Part shown: piece by piece, positions 16,025-24,027 of the stretch
Layout: the number at the start of each line of letters is the position of its first letter
How positions within the stretch are numbered: position 1 is the first letter of the stretch
Virus record (IMG/VR): IMGVR_UViG_3300032304_001807
Span: 1 to 40,503 of that record
Reading direction: 5' to 3' (one strand)
DNA: 40,503 bases
Source of the DNA: a virus
Notes under the pieces: model-generated
What the model was told of the DNA's origin: nothing
The model's input: only the letters and a program-made list of their open reading frames with translations
Databases searched by the model: none
Position numbers and translations under genes: made by a program

Positions 16025-17233
16025 ATGAATAATTTATTAATAAGTATAATAATTCCTATTTATAATAGTGAAGCCTTTTTAGATAAATGTATTCAAAGTG
16101 TAATTAATCAATCTTATAAAAATATTGAAATCATTCTAGTTAATGATGGTTCAACAGACATAAGTGGAAAAGTATGTGACAGTTATGCTACTATTGATAA
16201 CAGAATTAAAGTAATCCATAAAATTAATGGTGGATTAGTTAGTTCTCGTAAAACTGGACTTAAATATTCAACTGGAGATTATATATTATATATTGATGGA
16301 GATGATTGGATTGAATTAGATTTGATTGAACATTATATAGATCAAGTTCTAAAATTTAAAGCAGATGTTGTAATATCTTCTCATATAGTAAACCTAGAAA
16401 ATAGAATAGATATCTGCACAAATACAATCCCTTCAGGAGTCTATAATAAAAATCAACTTAAATCAATAGTTTATCCTAAAATGCTATATACTGGGAATTT
16501 CTCTCAGTTTGGGATATTTTCATATTCATGGGGAAAATTATATCGAAGAGAAATATTACTAAAAAATCAATTAAGAGTTACTGAGGACATAACTATCGGT
16601 GAAGATGCATTGTGTTTATATCCCACGTTATTAGATGCTAATATATTAGTTATTCTAAACCAACCCTATTATCATTATAGACAACGAGTAGATTCTTTAA
16701 TTAAAACTTTAAGAACAATTGAACTTCCTAAAATGGAAAAAGTTTATAATAATCTTAAAAAAATATTCAGTGATAAAGGTGTTTTAGATATAATGTTACC
16801 TCAACTTCAATATTATCTTCTAAGTCTATTAACAATTAATACTGAAGGGCCTAATCCAAATGACATAATAAATTTATATCCTTTTGATAAGGTTAAATAT
16901 AGAGATAATTTAATTATTTATGGTGGAGGTACATTTGGACAACACCTATATAAAAAAATTACCAATAATAAATCACATAATATTTTAGCTTGGATAGATG
17001 AAAAACATAATCATTATTCTAAACTAAATCTTCCAGTAGATGGATTTGATAAAATTAATTCTATTAAATATGATAATATTATAATAGCGTTAATTGATGA
17101 AGATAATTCTAATTTAGCACGTTTAAAGTTAATAAAATATGGAGTTGATGAGAAAAAAATAATTCAAATCTCTCATTATTACAATAAAGAAAATATACAG
17201 AAACTTTTATTAGAATATAAAATTAATTTATAA
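16025..17233 (+). CDS. GT2 glycosyltransferase fused to a Rossmann-like C-terminal domain
   Basis: A 402-residue protein in two parts. Residues 1-230 are a GT2 catalytic domain: SIIIPIYNSEAFLDKCIQSV, VNDGSTD and YILYIDGDDWIE (D-x-D-D). The part after about 290 has NLIIYGGGTFGQHLYKKI, a glycine-rich nucleotide-binding turn, then a second strand ending in ILAWIDE. This resembles the sugar-binding/NAD-like domain fused to some capsule GT2 enzymes. It may help in substrate recognition. It is followed 1 nt later by an SMP-30-like gene. Confidence 0.84.
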   Translation: MNNLLISIIIPIYNSEAFLDKCIQSVINQSYKNIEIILVNDGSTDISGKVCDSYATIDNRIKVIHKINGGLVSSRKTGLKYSTGDYILYIDGDDWIELDLIEHYIDQVLKFKADVVISSHIVNLENRIDICTNTIPSGVYNKNQLKSIVYPKMLYTGNFSQFGIFSYSWGKLYRREILLKNQLRVTEDITIGEDALCLYPTLLDANILVILNQPYYHYRQRVDSLIKTLRTIELPKMEKVYNNLKKIFSDKGVLDIMLPQLQYYLLSLLTINTEGPNPNDIINLYPFDKVKYRDNLIIYGGGTFGQHLYKKITNNKSHNILAWIDEKHNHYSKLNLPVDGFDKINSIKYDNIIIALIDEDNSNLARLKLIKYGVDEKKIIQISHYYNKENIQKLLLEYKINL

Positions 17234-17234
17234 T

Positions 17235-18056
17235 ATGGAACTAATTTTTTATGCTGGGTCGAGTCTATTAGAAGGACCTATTTGGGATAGTAATAATAAG
17301 GTATTATATTGTGTCTCAATAGAACAAAATATTATCTACCAGATTAACCCATCAACAGGAGAAGTACAAACATATCTTACTAATGGAAGTGTAGGATGTG
17401 TAGCACTAACCCCAGAAGGAAATCTAATATCTGCTGAAAAAAATGGTATTTTTATTATAAATCCTAAAACTAAAGAAAAAAAATATATAACACAATTTGA
17501 ATCAGATGCAAATTTGCGTTACAATGACGGTAGATTTGATCCAGTTGGAAGATTTCTTGTTGGAACAAAAAGTGAAGCAGATTATTTTGTTGAAGAAACA
17601 GTTGTAAAAGGTAAATTATTTTCATATTATAAAGAATCACATAAGGTATTATTAAACGATTTATTAATATCAAATGGAATTGAATTTTCCTATAGTGGAG
17701 AAAAAATGTATTTTATAGACACTCCTACAAAAAAGGTAGCTCAATACAAATATAATCTAACTACAGGTGATATTGAATTTGAAAAATACATTATTAATAT
17801 TGATGGAAATGGATGGCCAGACGGAATGTGTGTAGATTTAGAAGGAAATATATGGGTAGCAGAATGGGAAGGAAGTAGAGTTAGAAAATGGGATATTAAT
17901 ACAGGAAAGGTATTAGACGAAATAATATTACCTTGTTCTAGAGTAACTTCATGTTGTTTAGGAGGAGAAAATTTTGATGAACTTTTTATTACAACAGCTA
18001 AAAATGAAAAAGATATTCTTGGAGGAGCATTATTTAGAAAAAAATTAAAACAATAA
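17235..18056 (+). CDS. SMP-30/gluconolactonase-family protein
   Basis: A 273-residue six-bladed beta-propeller of the SGL type. E13 (LLEGPIW), N97-D98 (RYNDGRFDP), N147 (SNGIEFS) and D196 (WPDGMCVD) match the metal-binding set of SMP-30/gluconolactonase (Glu, Asn, Asp plus the ND pair). These enzymes hydrolyse sugar lactones. In this island it may open a lactone made by the SDR. Repeating blade motifs (EGNLISAE, EGNIWVAEW) are visible. Uncommon in phages, but the fold call is strong. Confidence 0.84.
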   Translation: MELIFYAGSSLLEGPIWDSNNKVLYCVSIEQNIIYQINPSTGEVQTYLTNGSVGCVALTPEGNLISAEKNGIFIINPKTKEKKYITQFESDANLRYNDGRFDPVGRFLVGTKSEADYFVEETVVKGKLFSYYKESHKVLLNDLLISNGIEFSYSGEKMYFIDTPTKKVAQYKYNLTTGDIEFEKYIINIDGNGWPDGMCVDLEGNIWVAEWEGSRVRKWDINTGKVLDEIILPCSRVTSCCLGGENFDELFITTAKNEKDILGGALFRKKLKQ

Positions 18057-18062
18057 ATTAAT

Positions 18063-18644
18063 ATGATTATACCATCTGAATTTGATAATAATGTATTTTC
18101 TCTTACTAGAGAACATCTCAATTCATTTATTAATAGAATAGCTAAACAATATGGAAACAATAATGATAAATTACTTGAAATAGGACCTCAAGATCGATCT
18201 GAAGTTAAAATAGCTTTCAATATGTGTAAAATTGAAACTCTAGATCTAATCCCGGATTATAATCCTGATATTGTAGGTGATATTACAAAATATAATTTTC
18301 ACATAAAAGACTCTACATATGATATTATTACATGTTTAGAAATTCTAGAGCACACTATAAATCCATTTTCTGCTATAGAAGAATTAAAAAGAATAACCAA
18401 ACATGAAGGATATGTCCTATTTTCAGCCCCTTTAAATTGGAGAATTCATGGTCCTATCCCCGACTGTTGGAGATTTACAGAGTTTGGGTGGAGAGTATTA
18501 TTAAAAGATTTTGATATTATTGAAATAGATAAATTAGAAACTCCTGACAGGAATTTATTTCCAATTAAATACAATATATTAGCAAAATGTAATAAATTAA
18601 AAAATATAGATGTTTATTCTATGAAATTTGAACCTTTAAAATAA
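18063..18644 (+). CDS. SAM-dependent methyltransferase (Methyltransf_11 type)
   Basis: A 193-residue protein. KLLEIGPQDRSEVKIAF is motif I in a variant form (EIGPQ), DIITCLEILEHTINP is motif II with the characteristic LEH, and ITKHEGYVLFSAPLNWRIHG is motif III. The WRFTEFGWRVLLKDF segment is typical of methyltransferases found in O-antigen and capsule clusters. It lies between lactonase and glycosyltransferase genes, consistent with sugar methylation. Confidence 0.78.
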   Translation: MIIPSEFDNNVFSLTREHLNSFINRIAKQYGNNNDKLLEIGPQDRSEVKIAFNMCKIETLDLIPDYNPDIVGDITKYNFHIKDSTYDIITCLEILEHTINPFSAIEELKRITKHEGYVLFSAPLNWRIHGPIPDCWRFTEFGWRVLLKDFDIIEIDKLETPDRNLFPIKYNILAKCNKLKNIDVYSMKFEPLK

Positions 18645-18654
18645 TTATAAATTT

Positions 18655-19353
18655 ATGAAATTACACATATTCTATTGCCACTATAATATAACAGGTACAG
18701 ATTATAAAGGTAGACCTCATTGGTTTGATTATGAAAAATGTTTTATTAATCTTTTAAATACTATCAAAGATAAAAATAATATAGAGCTCCATGTAATAAT
18801 GGATGGTATTATTAAAGATAATTGGATAAATAAATATAAAGACAAGTATGTTGCTCATGAAATTGTTACAACTCATGATATGGATTCTGTAACAAAAGGA
18901 GTATACCCTATTATAAAAGAAACAAAATGTAAAGATACAGATCTTGTTTATCTTTTAGAAAATGATTATCTACATACTGATAATTGGGTAGATAAGATTT
19001 TTGATATTTTTCAAATATTTGAAGGATTAAATTATGTATCTTTATACGATCATGGAGATAAGTATTGGCATCCTAACTACGATAACTTAGTATCTAAAAT
19101 ATTTGCTTCTAATACTCATCATTGGAGAACAATGATATCTACTTGTGGTAGTTATATTACAACTAAAAAAATATTTGATGAAGATTTTAATGATCATACT
19201 GGAGTTACAATCCCTATAGGAGATCACCATAAATGGATATTTTTAAATGAAACCAAAGAAAGATTTATTCTAACCCCAGTCCCTGGATTATCTACCCATT
19301 GTATGGAAGCCTTTTTATCACCTACTATTGATTGGAAACAAATAAATAACTAA
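18655..19353 (+). CDS. Glycosyltransferase-like protein, family uncertain
   Basis: A 232-residue protein. LHIFYCHYNI then NIELHVIMDGI are alternating strands of a GT-A-like Rossmann half, and LVYLLENDYLHTDNWVDKI holds an acidic END motif in the place of the DxD. CGSYITTKKIF and DHHKWIF are further conserved-looking segments. A role in sugar transfer is inferred mainly from its neighbours; no named family is certain. Confidence 0.55.
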   Translation: MKLHIFYCHYNITGTDYKGRPHWFDYEKCFINLLNTIKDKNNIELHVIMDGIIKDNWINKYKDKYVAHEIVTTHDMDSVTKGVYPIIKETKCKDTDLVYLLENDYLHTDNWVDKIFDIFQIFEGLNYVSLYDHGDKYWHPNYDNLVSKIFASNTHHWRTMISTCGSYITTKKIFDEDFNDHTGVTIPIGDHHKWIFLNETKERFILTPVPGLSTHCMEAFLSPTIDWKQINN

Positions 19354-19356
19354 AAT

Positions 19357-20151
19357 ATGAGTATAAGTTTAATTATCCCTACATACAGAAATCCAAAATA
19401 TTTGGATATTTGTTTAAAATCAGCAATTGAAAATCAAGTAAATAAAAATGAAATCATTGTTACTGTTGATGGTTATATTGAAGAAAGTCAATATATTTTA
19501 GATAAATATAAAAATGATATTACTATCCTAGATTTAGGAGAAAATCAAGGATTTCAAATGTCCCATAACTTATCAGTTATGAATGCTAATAATGAAATTG
19601 TTTGTATTATAAATGATGATAACGTTTTATGTAAAGAATGGGATAAGGTTATAAAACAAGACTTTGATCCAAATAAGGTTATGACTATAGAACAAATTGA
19701 ACCTATAGGACCTAGTATATTTAATTTTCATATTAAAGATTTTGGTAAAACACCAAGTGAATTTAAATACGATGATTTTATAAAATATGAATTAACTATT
19801 AGAGAAAATAAATTTACTAAGGATGGAGGTGTATTTCCATTTGTTATTTCTAAGAAAAATTATATGATAGTAAATGGATTTGATACTTTTTATCCATCTC
19901 CATATGTGTGTGATTGGGATTTCTTTTTAAGATTAGAACTTAATAATGTAGAGTTTTACAAAACACATAATATCCATTTCTATCATTTTGGTAGTTCAGT
20001 ATTGAAGAAAGGAGTTGATGGAGATAAATTTGCAGCATCCCATCAACTTGCAGCAGAAACTTATTATTATAAATGGGGAATGTCTCACCAACTTTTTAAA
20101 AATAATAGCCATAAGCCAAATCAAACAACAATTAAAGGAATTAAATTTTAA
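19357..20151 (+). CDS. Glycosyltransferase family 2
   Basis: A 264-residue protein. SISLIIPTYRNPKYLDICLK is the GT2 opening, IIVTVDGYIEES the second strand, and EIVCIINDDNVLCKEWDKVI carries the N-D-D metal motif. YPSPYVCDWDFFLRLEL is the acceptor-side WDFxLR element. GT2 enzymes invert the anomeric centre on transfer. It is the last transferase gene before the nucleotidyltransferase that ends the island. Confidence 0.83.
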   Translation: MSISLIIPTYRNPKYLDICLKSAIENQVNKNEIIVTVDGYIEESQYILDKYKNDITILDLGENQGFQMSHNLSVMNANNEIVCIINDDNVLCKEWDKVIKQDFDPNKVMTIEQIEPIGPSIFNFHIKDFGKTPSEFKYDDFIKYELTIRENKFTKDGGVFPFVISKKNYMIVNGFDTFYPSPYVCDWDFFLRLELNNVEFYKTHNIHFYHFGSSVLKKGVDGDKFAASHQLAAETYYYKWGMSHQLFKNNSHKPNQTTIKGIKF

Positions 20152-20155
20152 TTAT

Positions 20156-20779
20156 ATGAAATATAAAGCATTAATACCATGCGCTGGTTTTGGGACTAGA
20201 ATGAAAATGCTTCCCCATGAAGCAAAAGAATTACTACCAGATGAAAATGGTAATCCAACTATTGATTGGTCATTAAGTTTATGTAATAAATATAATATTG
20301 AACCTATAATAATAACTAGACCTGAAAAGGAAAAATTTAATAAATATATTAATGATAGAAATGTTAAATATGTTTATGATGAAGGAAAATCAGTAGGAAT
20401 ATCATTATTAAAAACAAAAGAATATTGGGGTGAATATAATATAATATTATTACCTGATACTAGATTTGATTATTCTGAAAATTTATTTATAGATATTTTT
20501 AAATGTATGGAAATAGGTAACGACTGTATGTTTGCCTTATTTAATGTAATTGATTATCATAATTGGGGTGTAATATGTAATAATACCTTTTATGAAAAAC
20601 CTAAAAAATCATTTATAAAAGAAGATAATGCACTTGCATGGGGAGTAATAGGTTTTAAAAAAGATTATGGAGAAACTTTACTTAGTAGTTATAACTTAAC
20701 TTCTGAACCTCTTATTTTATCCAATCCTGGGTATTTATTTATTAATAATTTTAAAGATATTAGTAGAAAATATATTTAA
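20156..20779 (+). CDS. Sugar-nucleotide pyrophosphorylase-like nucleotidyltransferase
   Basis: A 207-residue protein from ATG 20156; an upstream ATG at 20015 would overlap the previous gene by 137 nt. YKALIPCAGFGTRMKMLPHE followed by AKELLP matches the NDP-sugar pyrophosphorylase signature (AGxGTRxxP...KxLLP), with PDTRF later as the metal-binding Asp region. It makes an NDP-sugar from sugar-1-phosphate and NTP, the activated donor the transferases need. It is shorter than full RmlA/GalU (about 290 aa), lacking the C-terminal part. Confidence 0.8.
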   Translation: MKYKALIPCAGFGTRMKMLPHEAKELLPDENGNPTIDWSLSLCNKYNIEPIIITRPEKEKFNKYINDRNVKYVYDEGKSVGISLLKTKEYWGEYNIILLPDTRFDYSENLFIDIFKCMEIGNDCMFALFNVIDYHNWGVICNNTFYEKPKKSFIKEDNALAWGVIGFKKDYGETLLSSYNLTSEPLILSNPGYLFINNFKDISRKYI

Positions 20780-20787
20780 TTCTTTTT

Positions 20788-20796
20788 AATATTTAT
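20788..20796 (+). promoter_or_regulatory. AATATTTAT promoter-like motif
   Basis: AATATTTAT, 15 nt upstream of the ClpP-like gene and just after the glycan island ends. It is one of the recurring copies of the TATATTTAT-type motif. No clear TTTG lies 19-21 nt upstream. It marks the likely start of a new transcription unit. Confidence 0.45.
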
Positions 20797-20811
20797 GAGA
20801 AATCTAAATAT

Positions 20812-21351
20812 ATGGCTGATAAGCGCTCTGATAAGCAATCTCGACTAAGTAGAACCATAACACTAGGAGAAATCAATTCAGAATCAGCCAACGATATAAT
20901 TCAACTAATATACGATATTAATGATGAGGATATTGGAAAAACGCAAGTAGAGCCGATTAGACTAATAATTAATTCATTTGGTGGAGAAGTATACAGTGGA
21001 CTAGCATTAATAGATACAATTGATAACTCATCAACTCCAGTCTATACAATATGCCACGGCTCAGCAATGTCTATGGCTTTAATAGTATATTCTGCGGGTC
21101 ATAATAGATACGCTAGTAGGAATGCTACATTCATGTACCATGAAGCAGCATATCCAATTGAGGGTAAGGTAGCGCATCATAAACAGGAGTTAAAAGAAGT
21201 AGAACGTATTGATAGTATATGTGATAATTATTTATTATCTAAAACATCATTCACTAAAAAACAATTCAATGATGTTAAGAAAACACAAGGAGAATGGTAT
21301 TTTGACATAGAAATAGCACAAGAACACGGGTTAGTAAACGAAATTTTATAA
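20812..21351 (+). CDS. ClpP-like serine protease with Glu in the Asp position
   Basis: A 179-residue ClpP-fold protease. LIINSFGGEVYSGLALIDTI is the oxyanion region, S87 in GSAMSMA is the nucleophile and H110 in MYHEAA the base. Aligning the end GEWYFDIEIAQEHGLVNEIL with E. coli ClpP puts E161 where Asp171 should be, so the triad may be Ser-His-Glu. Length equals host ClpP without a propeptide. Phage ClpP-like proteins often serve as prohead proteases, but no capsid gene is adjacent; it may instead degrade host proteins. It follows a promoter-like motif. Confidence 0.88.
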   Translation: MADKRSDKQSRLSRTITLGEINSESANDIIQLIYDINDEDIGKTQVEPIRLIINSFGGEVYSGLALIDTIDNSSTPVYTICHGSAMSMALIVYSAGHNRYASRNATFMYHEAAYPIEGKVAHHKQELKEVERIDSICDNYLLSKTSFTKKQFNDVKKTQGEWYFDIEIAQEHGLVNEIL

Positions 21352-21358
21352 TATTTAT
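21350..21358 (+). promoter_or_regulatory. AATATTTAT promoter-like motif
   Basis: ATATTTAT preceded by A, directly at the stop of the ClpP-like gene and 15 nt before the next ATG. Same motif family as at 5645 and 23038. No host -33 box is evident. Confidence 0.45.
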
Positions 21359-21373
21359 ACATAAACGCATATA

Positions 21374-21676
21374 ATGGCTGAAGTAAAACCAAAACTTAGA
21401 GTAGATGTAAATCATAACCCAACTAAAAAGGGTATTAAGGTACAATTTGTATTACCACAAGAAATTGAAGGTGATGCTAAAGCAGCCGCTACACAGAAAT
21501 TACAATCTAAATTAAACCAGGGATTATCCCAATATAATTTAACTGTATCTCAAGATACAGATGTACCATATTCAAATGTAATTGGATTTTTGATTCCAAT
21601 TGCTGATTTTAAATTATTTATTAAAAATGCAATTAGCGGTGGTAGTGTAGAAACCCCACCACCACCTGCAGTATAG
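21374..21676 (+). CDS. Conserved small protein of unknown function
   Basis: A 100-residue protein. The start MAEVKPKLRVDVNHNPTKKG leads to alternating beta-like segments (KVQFVLPQE, YSNVIGFLIPI), and a proline-rich tail ends TPPPPAV. No signal peptide, membrane segment or known motif is seen. It follows its own promoter-like motif and precedes three small genes spaced by 2 nt. Confidence 0.65.
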   Translation: MAEVKPKLRVDVNHNPTKKGIKVQFVLPQEIEGDAKAAATQKLQSKLNQGLSQYNLTVSQDTDVPYSNVIGFLIPIADFKLFIKNAISGGSVETPPPPAV

Positions 21677-21678
21677 TT

Positions 21679-21996
21679 ATGATTAAAAACAAAAGAATGA
21701 GGCGAAAGATACCTGTTTTCAGAGTAAGCTTGCCACCAGGAACTTCCTACAGCATATTAACAGAAACTCCTGCCATTCAACAAATCGTTATAGAAGAGAC
21801 TTTATTTGCTATTAAAGAAGGCATTAACAAGAAGAAGAAATCTATTATGCTATTTGAAGTAGCCAATTCAGAATATTATATTGAATTGAAGAAAGAGCAA
21901 TGGAAACTATCTCTTGAACACGCAATGGAATATTATGTTGAAAAGGAAGAATACAATAAGTGTATTGAATGTAGAGAATTGATAAATAAACTTTAG
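21679..21996 (+). CDS. Small UVR-like protein
   Basis: A 105-residue protein with a basic N-terminus. The C-terminal 35 residues (SLEHAMEYYVEKEEYNKCIE then CRELINKL) resemble the UVR helical hairpin of UvrB/UvrC (M-x...EYxxCxxxRxxIxxL). It resembles the protein at 25662 over most of its length (both have I-x(1,2)-F-[ED], K-x-Q-[WY]-K and EEYxxC), so the two look like paralogs. Function unknown; an adaptor or replication-associated role is possible. Confidence 0.65.
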   Translation: MIKNKRMRRKIPVFRVSLPPGTSYSILTETPAIQQIVIEETLFAIKEGINKKKKSIMLFEVANSEYYIELKKEQWKLSLEHAMEYYVEKEEYNKCIECRELINKL

Positions 21997-21998
21997 TT

Positions 21999-22418
21999 AT
22001 GGAAGAACACACTCAGGGTATTAAAACATCAATTGAAAGTATAATTGGGTCTGATACCGTTTTAAAACGTAAACGTAAAACCGAAGATGATATTAACCGT
22101 GAATCGTTTGAAAAAATAATTCAAACAATGGAAGCGGTACAAGTTAGATCAACTTTACTTCATAGTGAGTTTAATTTAGATCTACTTAGCTATGATGAGA
22201 AATTTTATGAAGTTATAGATAGACTATTTACTCTTCATTTCGGACAGGCAGCAGCTGAAGTAATATTCTTTTATGTATATGAGAGAATGGATCCGGATGG
22301 TAATATTAATCAATTACTAGATCAAGACAATAATCCAATACCACTAGAATCACCTTCAGATTTATGGTTGTTAGTTAATCATTTAAAGGATAAAACTAGC
22401 AAAACAAAGAAAAAATAG
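21999..22418 (+). CDS. Conserved phage protein of unknown function
   Basis: A 139-residue protein. The C-terminal domain has LLSYDEKFYEVIDRLFTLHF then AAAEVIFFYVYERMDPDGNI and SPSDLWLLVNHLKD, a helical layout seen in uncharacterised T4-type phage proteins, often next to replication or packaging genes. The N-terminal 35 residues are charged and probably flexible. The tail is lysine-rich. No enzymatic motif is visible. Confidence 0.65.
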   Translation: MEEHTQGIKTSIESIIGSDTVLKRKRKTEDDINRESFEKIIQTMEAVQVRSTLLHSEFNLDLLSYDEKFYEVIDRLFTLHFGQAAAEVIFFYVYERMDPDGNINQLLDQDNNPIPLESPSDLWLLVNHLKDKTSKTKKK

Positions 22419-22420
22419 TT

Positions 22421-23020
22421 ATGCCTGCTACAAAAACATATAGTCGAGAAGACATTCTGCGCGCAATGCGCTTTACTAAATCAAATCGTGCTGCTGCTCG
22501 CTATTTAGGATGTTCATATCAACATTATAAACCATATGCTAAATTATTTAGACTAGATGAATCCGACCCATCTTCACCTACTTTATTTGATACTCATAAA
22601 AACCAAAGTGGAAGAGGAATCCCAAAATTTCTCCCTAATAAACGAAAAGAACCAAACGTTAAACGTTTATTTGAGGAAGGTATTGGATATGAATCCTTTA
22701 CTCCTGCTAAAATAAAAACAAGAGGTATAGTTGAAGGTTATTTAAAAGATGAATGTTATACTTGTGGTTGTAATGAACGTAGAGTAACTGATTATAAAAC
22801 ACCTACATTATTGAATTTTAAAGATGGTAATAAATCAAATTACTTAATAGATAATTTAGAGATATTATGTTATAATTGTTATTTTTTATACGTAGCTGAT
22901 CCCCTTACTCCTAATGAAGTAAGACATATTGAAGATAATAAAGAAGTACTAGCAGTACAACATGAGTGGGACTTAGATGAAGCCCAATTAGAAAATATGA
23001 AAGCTTTAGGTCTCTTATAA
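22421..23020 (+). CDS. HNH-derived zinc-finger protein with lost catalytic histidines
   Basis: A 199-residue protein. The N-terminus MPATKTYSREDILRAMRFTK then SNRAAARYLGCSYQHYKPYA is a helix-turn-helix of the type found ahead of HNH domains. The finger has CYTC (C112, C115) and CYNC (C150, C153) around TLLNFKDGN and NLEILC. Aligned with the intact HNH protein at 25196, the catalytic His becomes F133 and the last His becomes Y154, while all four zinc cysteines stay. So it is probably a domesticated, non-cleaving DNA-binding protein, for example a regulator. Confidence 0.72.
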   Translation: MPATKTYSREDILRAMRFTKSNRAAARYLGCSYQHYKPYAKLFRLDESDPSSPTLFDTHKNQSGRGIPKFLPNKRKEPNVKRLFEEGIGYESFTPAKIKTRGIVEGYLKDECYTCGCNERRVTDYKTPTLLNFKDGNKSNYLIDNLEILCYNCYFLYVADPLTPNEVRHIEDNKEVLAVQHEWDLDEAQLENMKALGLL

Positions 23021-23037
23021 AGATTCCCAACCTGTTA

Positions 23038-23046
23038 TATATTTAT
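23038..23046 (+). promoter_or_regulatory. TATATTTAT promoter-like motif
   Basis: TATATTTAT ends 4 nt before the ATG of the HNH gene at 23051. If it is a -7/-10 type element the transcript would be almost leaderless. The same spacing recurs at 25183 and 34404. Confidence 0.5.
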
Positions 23047-23050
23047 AGAT

Positions 23051-23704
23051 ATGAGAATATGTTCTAAATGTAAAATAGAAAAGGAATTAAATATGTTTCC
23101 TAAAGATAAAAACCAAAGTTTAGGTTATGGATATAAATGTAAATCATGCTGTAAATTAAATAATAAAAATTATTATGATTCAAATAAAGATAAATATTCC
23201 TCTTATTATAATATTAATAAACAAGATAAAGAAGAATATTATAGACAAAATTCTTTAAAATATAATACTATAAATAAAGATAAAGTAAAAGAATACAGAG
23301 ATCAAAATAAAGATTATCATAAAAAGTGGGTTAATAATAAATTAAAAACAGATCCTAAATTTAAAATAAAGCATATTCTTCAAACTAGAATTAATAATGC
23401 TTTAAAAAGCAACAAAACTGAAAAAACCAATGTATTACTAGGAGGAACAATTAGTCAAGTCAAGATTTACCTTGAATCACAATTCAAACCAGAAATGAAC
23501 TGGGATAATCATGGTAATGTGTGGGAGATTGATCATATAGTAGGGTGTGTTAATTTTAATTTAGCTGATATAGAACAACAAAAACAATGTTTTCATTATA
23601 CTAACTTACAACCCCTGTTTAAAACAACAGACATTGCTAAATCTTTAGGTTACAATGAGATAGGAAATAAAAACAAAAAGAAAAGATTGGATCTGGCAAA
23701 ATAA
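23051..23704 (+). CDS. HNH homing endonuclease with N-terminal zinc ribbon
   Basis: A 217-residue protein. C4-x2-C7 and C30-x2-C33 form a zinc ribbon, then a lysine/asparagine-rich helical linker with repeated NKDK-type units (residues 40-95). The nuclease part has KIKHILQTRINNALKS, then VWEIDHIVGCVNF with the D-H catalytic pair, and YTNLQPLFKTTDIAKS supplying the N of HNH. This is the layout of free-standing phage HNH endonucleases. The lower GC and lysine-rich linker fit a mobile gene. No intron is evident around it. Confidence 0.85.
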   Translation: MRICSKCKIEKELNMFPKDKNQSLGYGYKCKSCCKLNNKNYYDSNKDKYSSYYNINKQDKEEYYRQNSLKYNTINKDKVKEYRDQNKDYHKKWVNNKLKTDPKFKIKHILQTRINNALKSNKTEKTNVLLGGTISQVKIYLESQFKPEMNWDNHGNVWEIDHIVGCVNFNLADIEQQKQCFHYTNLQPLFKTTDIAKSLGYNEIGNKNKKKRLDLAK

Positions 23705-23709
23705 GGTTG

Positions 23710-23717
23710 TATATTCA
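23710..23717 (+). promoter_or_regulatory. TATATTCA promoter-like element
   Basis: TATATTCA with TTGG at 23687-23690, a 19-nt spacer, resembles the Bacteroidota TTTG-N19-21-TAnnTTTG promoter. ATAAATAAA and the ATG of the next gene follow. The same element occurs at 33998, 38107 and 39139. Confidence 0.5.
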
Positions 23718-23733
23718 ATTATAAATAAAAAAT

Positions 23734-24021
23734 ATGAGTTACGAATTAGCACAAAAATTTGCTGAATATCAGCTGCCAAAAGAAATTAAAGATGCATTTA
23801 AACAAGGAATGCAAATGATTGGTTCTCTTAACTTTACTAAGATGATGATGTTTGCAAATGAAGTTCAACTAACCAATGATGATGTTGATTATTTTATGAA
23901 CATGAGTCCTCAACGTAGCGAAGATGAATCATATGAGGATATGAAAACTAGAGGTCGATTTTCTAAAGCACTCCTCAAATACAGACCACATGTATACGAT
24001 TATTCAGTTTATAATAAATAA
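23734..24021 (+). CDS. Small conserved protein of unknown function
   Basis: A 95-residue, mostly helical, soluble protein (YELAQKFAEYQLPKEIKDAF, then MIGSLNFTKMMMFANEVQLT). Residues DDVDYFMNMSPQRSEDESYE form an acidic linker. No motif identifies a family. It starts 17 nt after a TATATTCA element and is followed 6 nt later by a small gene, so the two form a short unit before the RNA cluster. Confidence 0.65.
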   Translation: MSYELAQKFAEYQLPKEIKDAFKQGMQMIGSLNFTKMMMFANEVQLTNDDVDYFMNMSPQRSEDESYEDMKTRGRFSKALLKYRPHVYDYSVYNK

Positions 24022-24027
24022 TAAATT

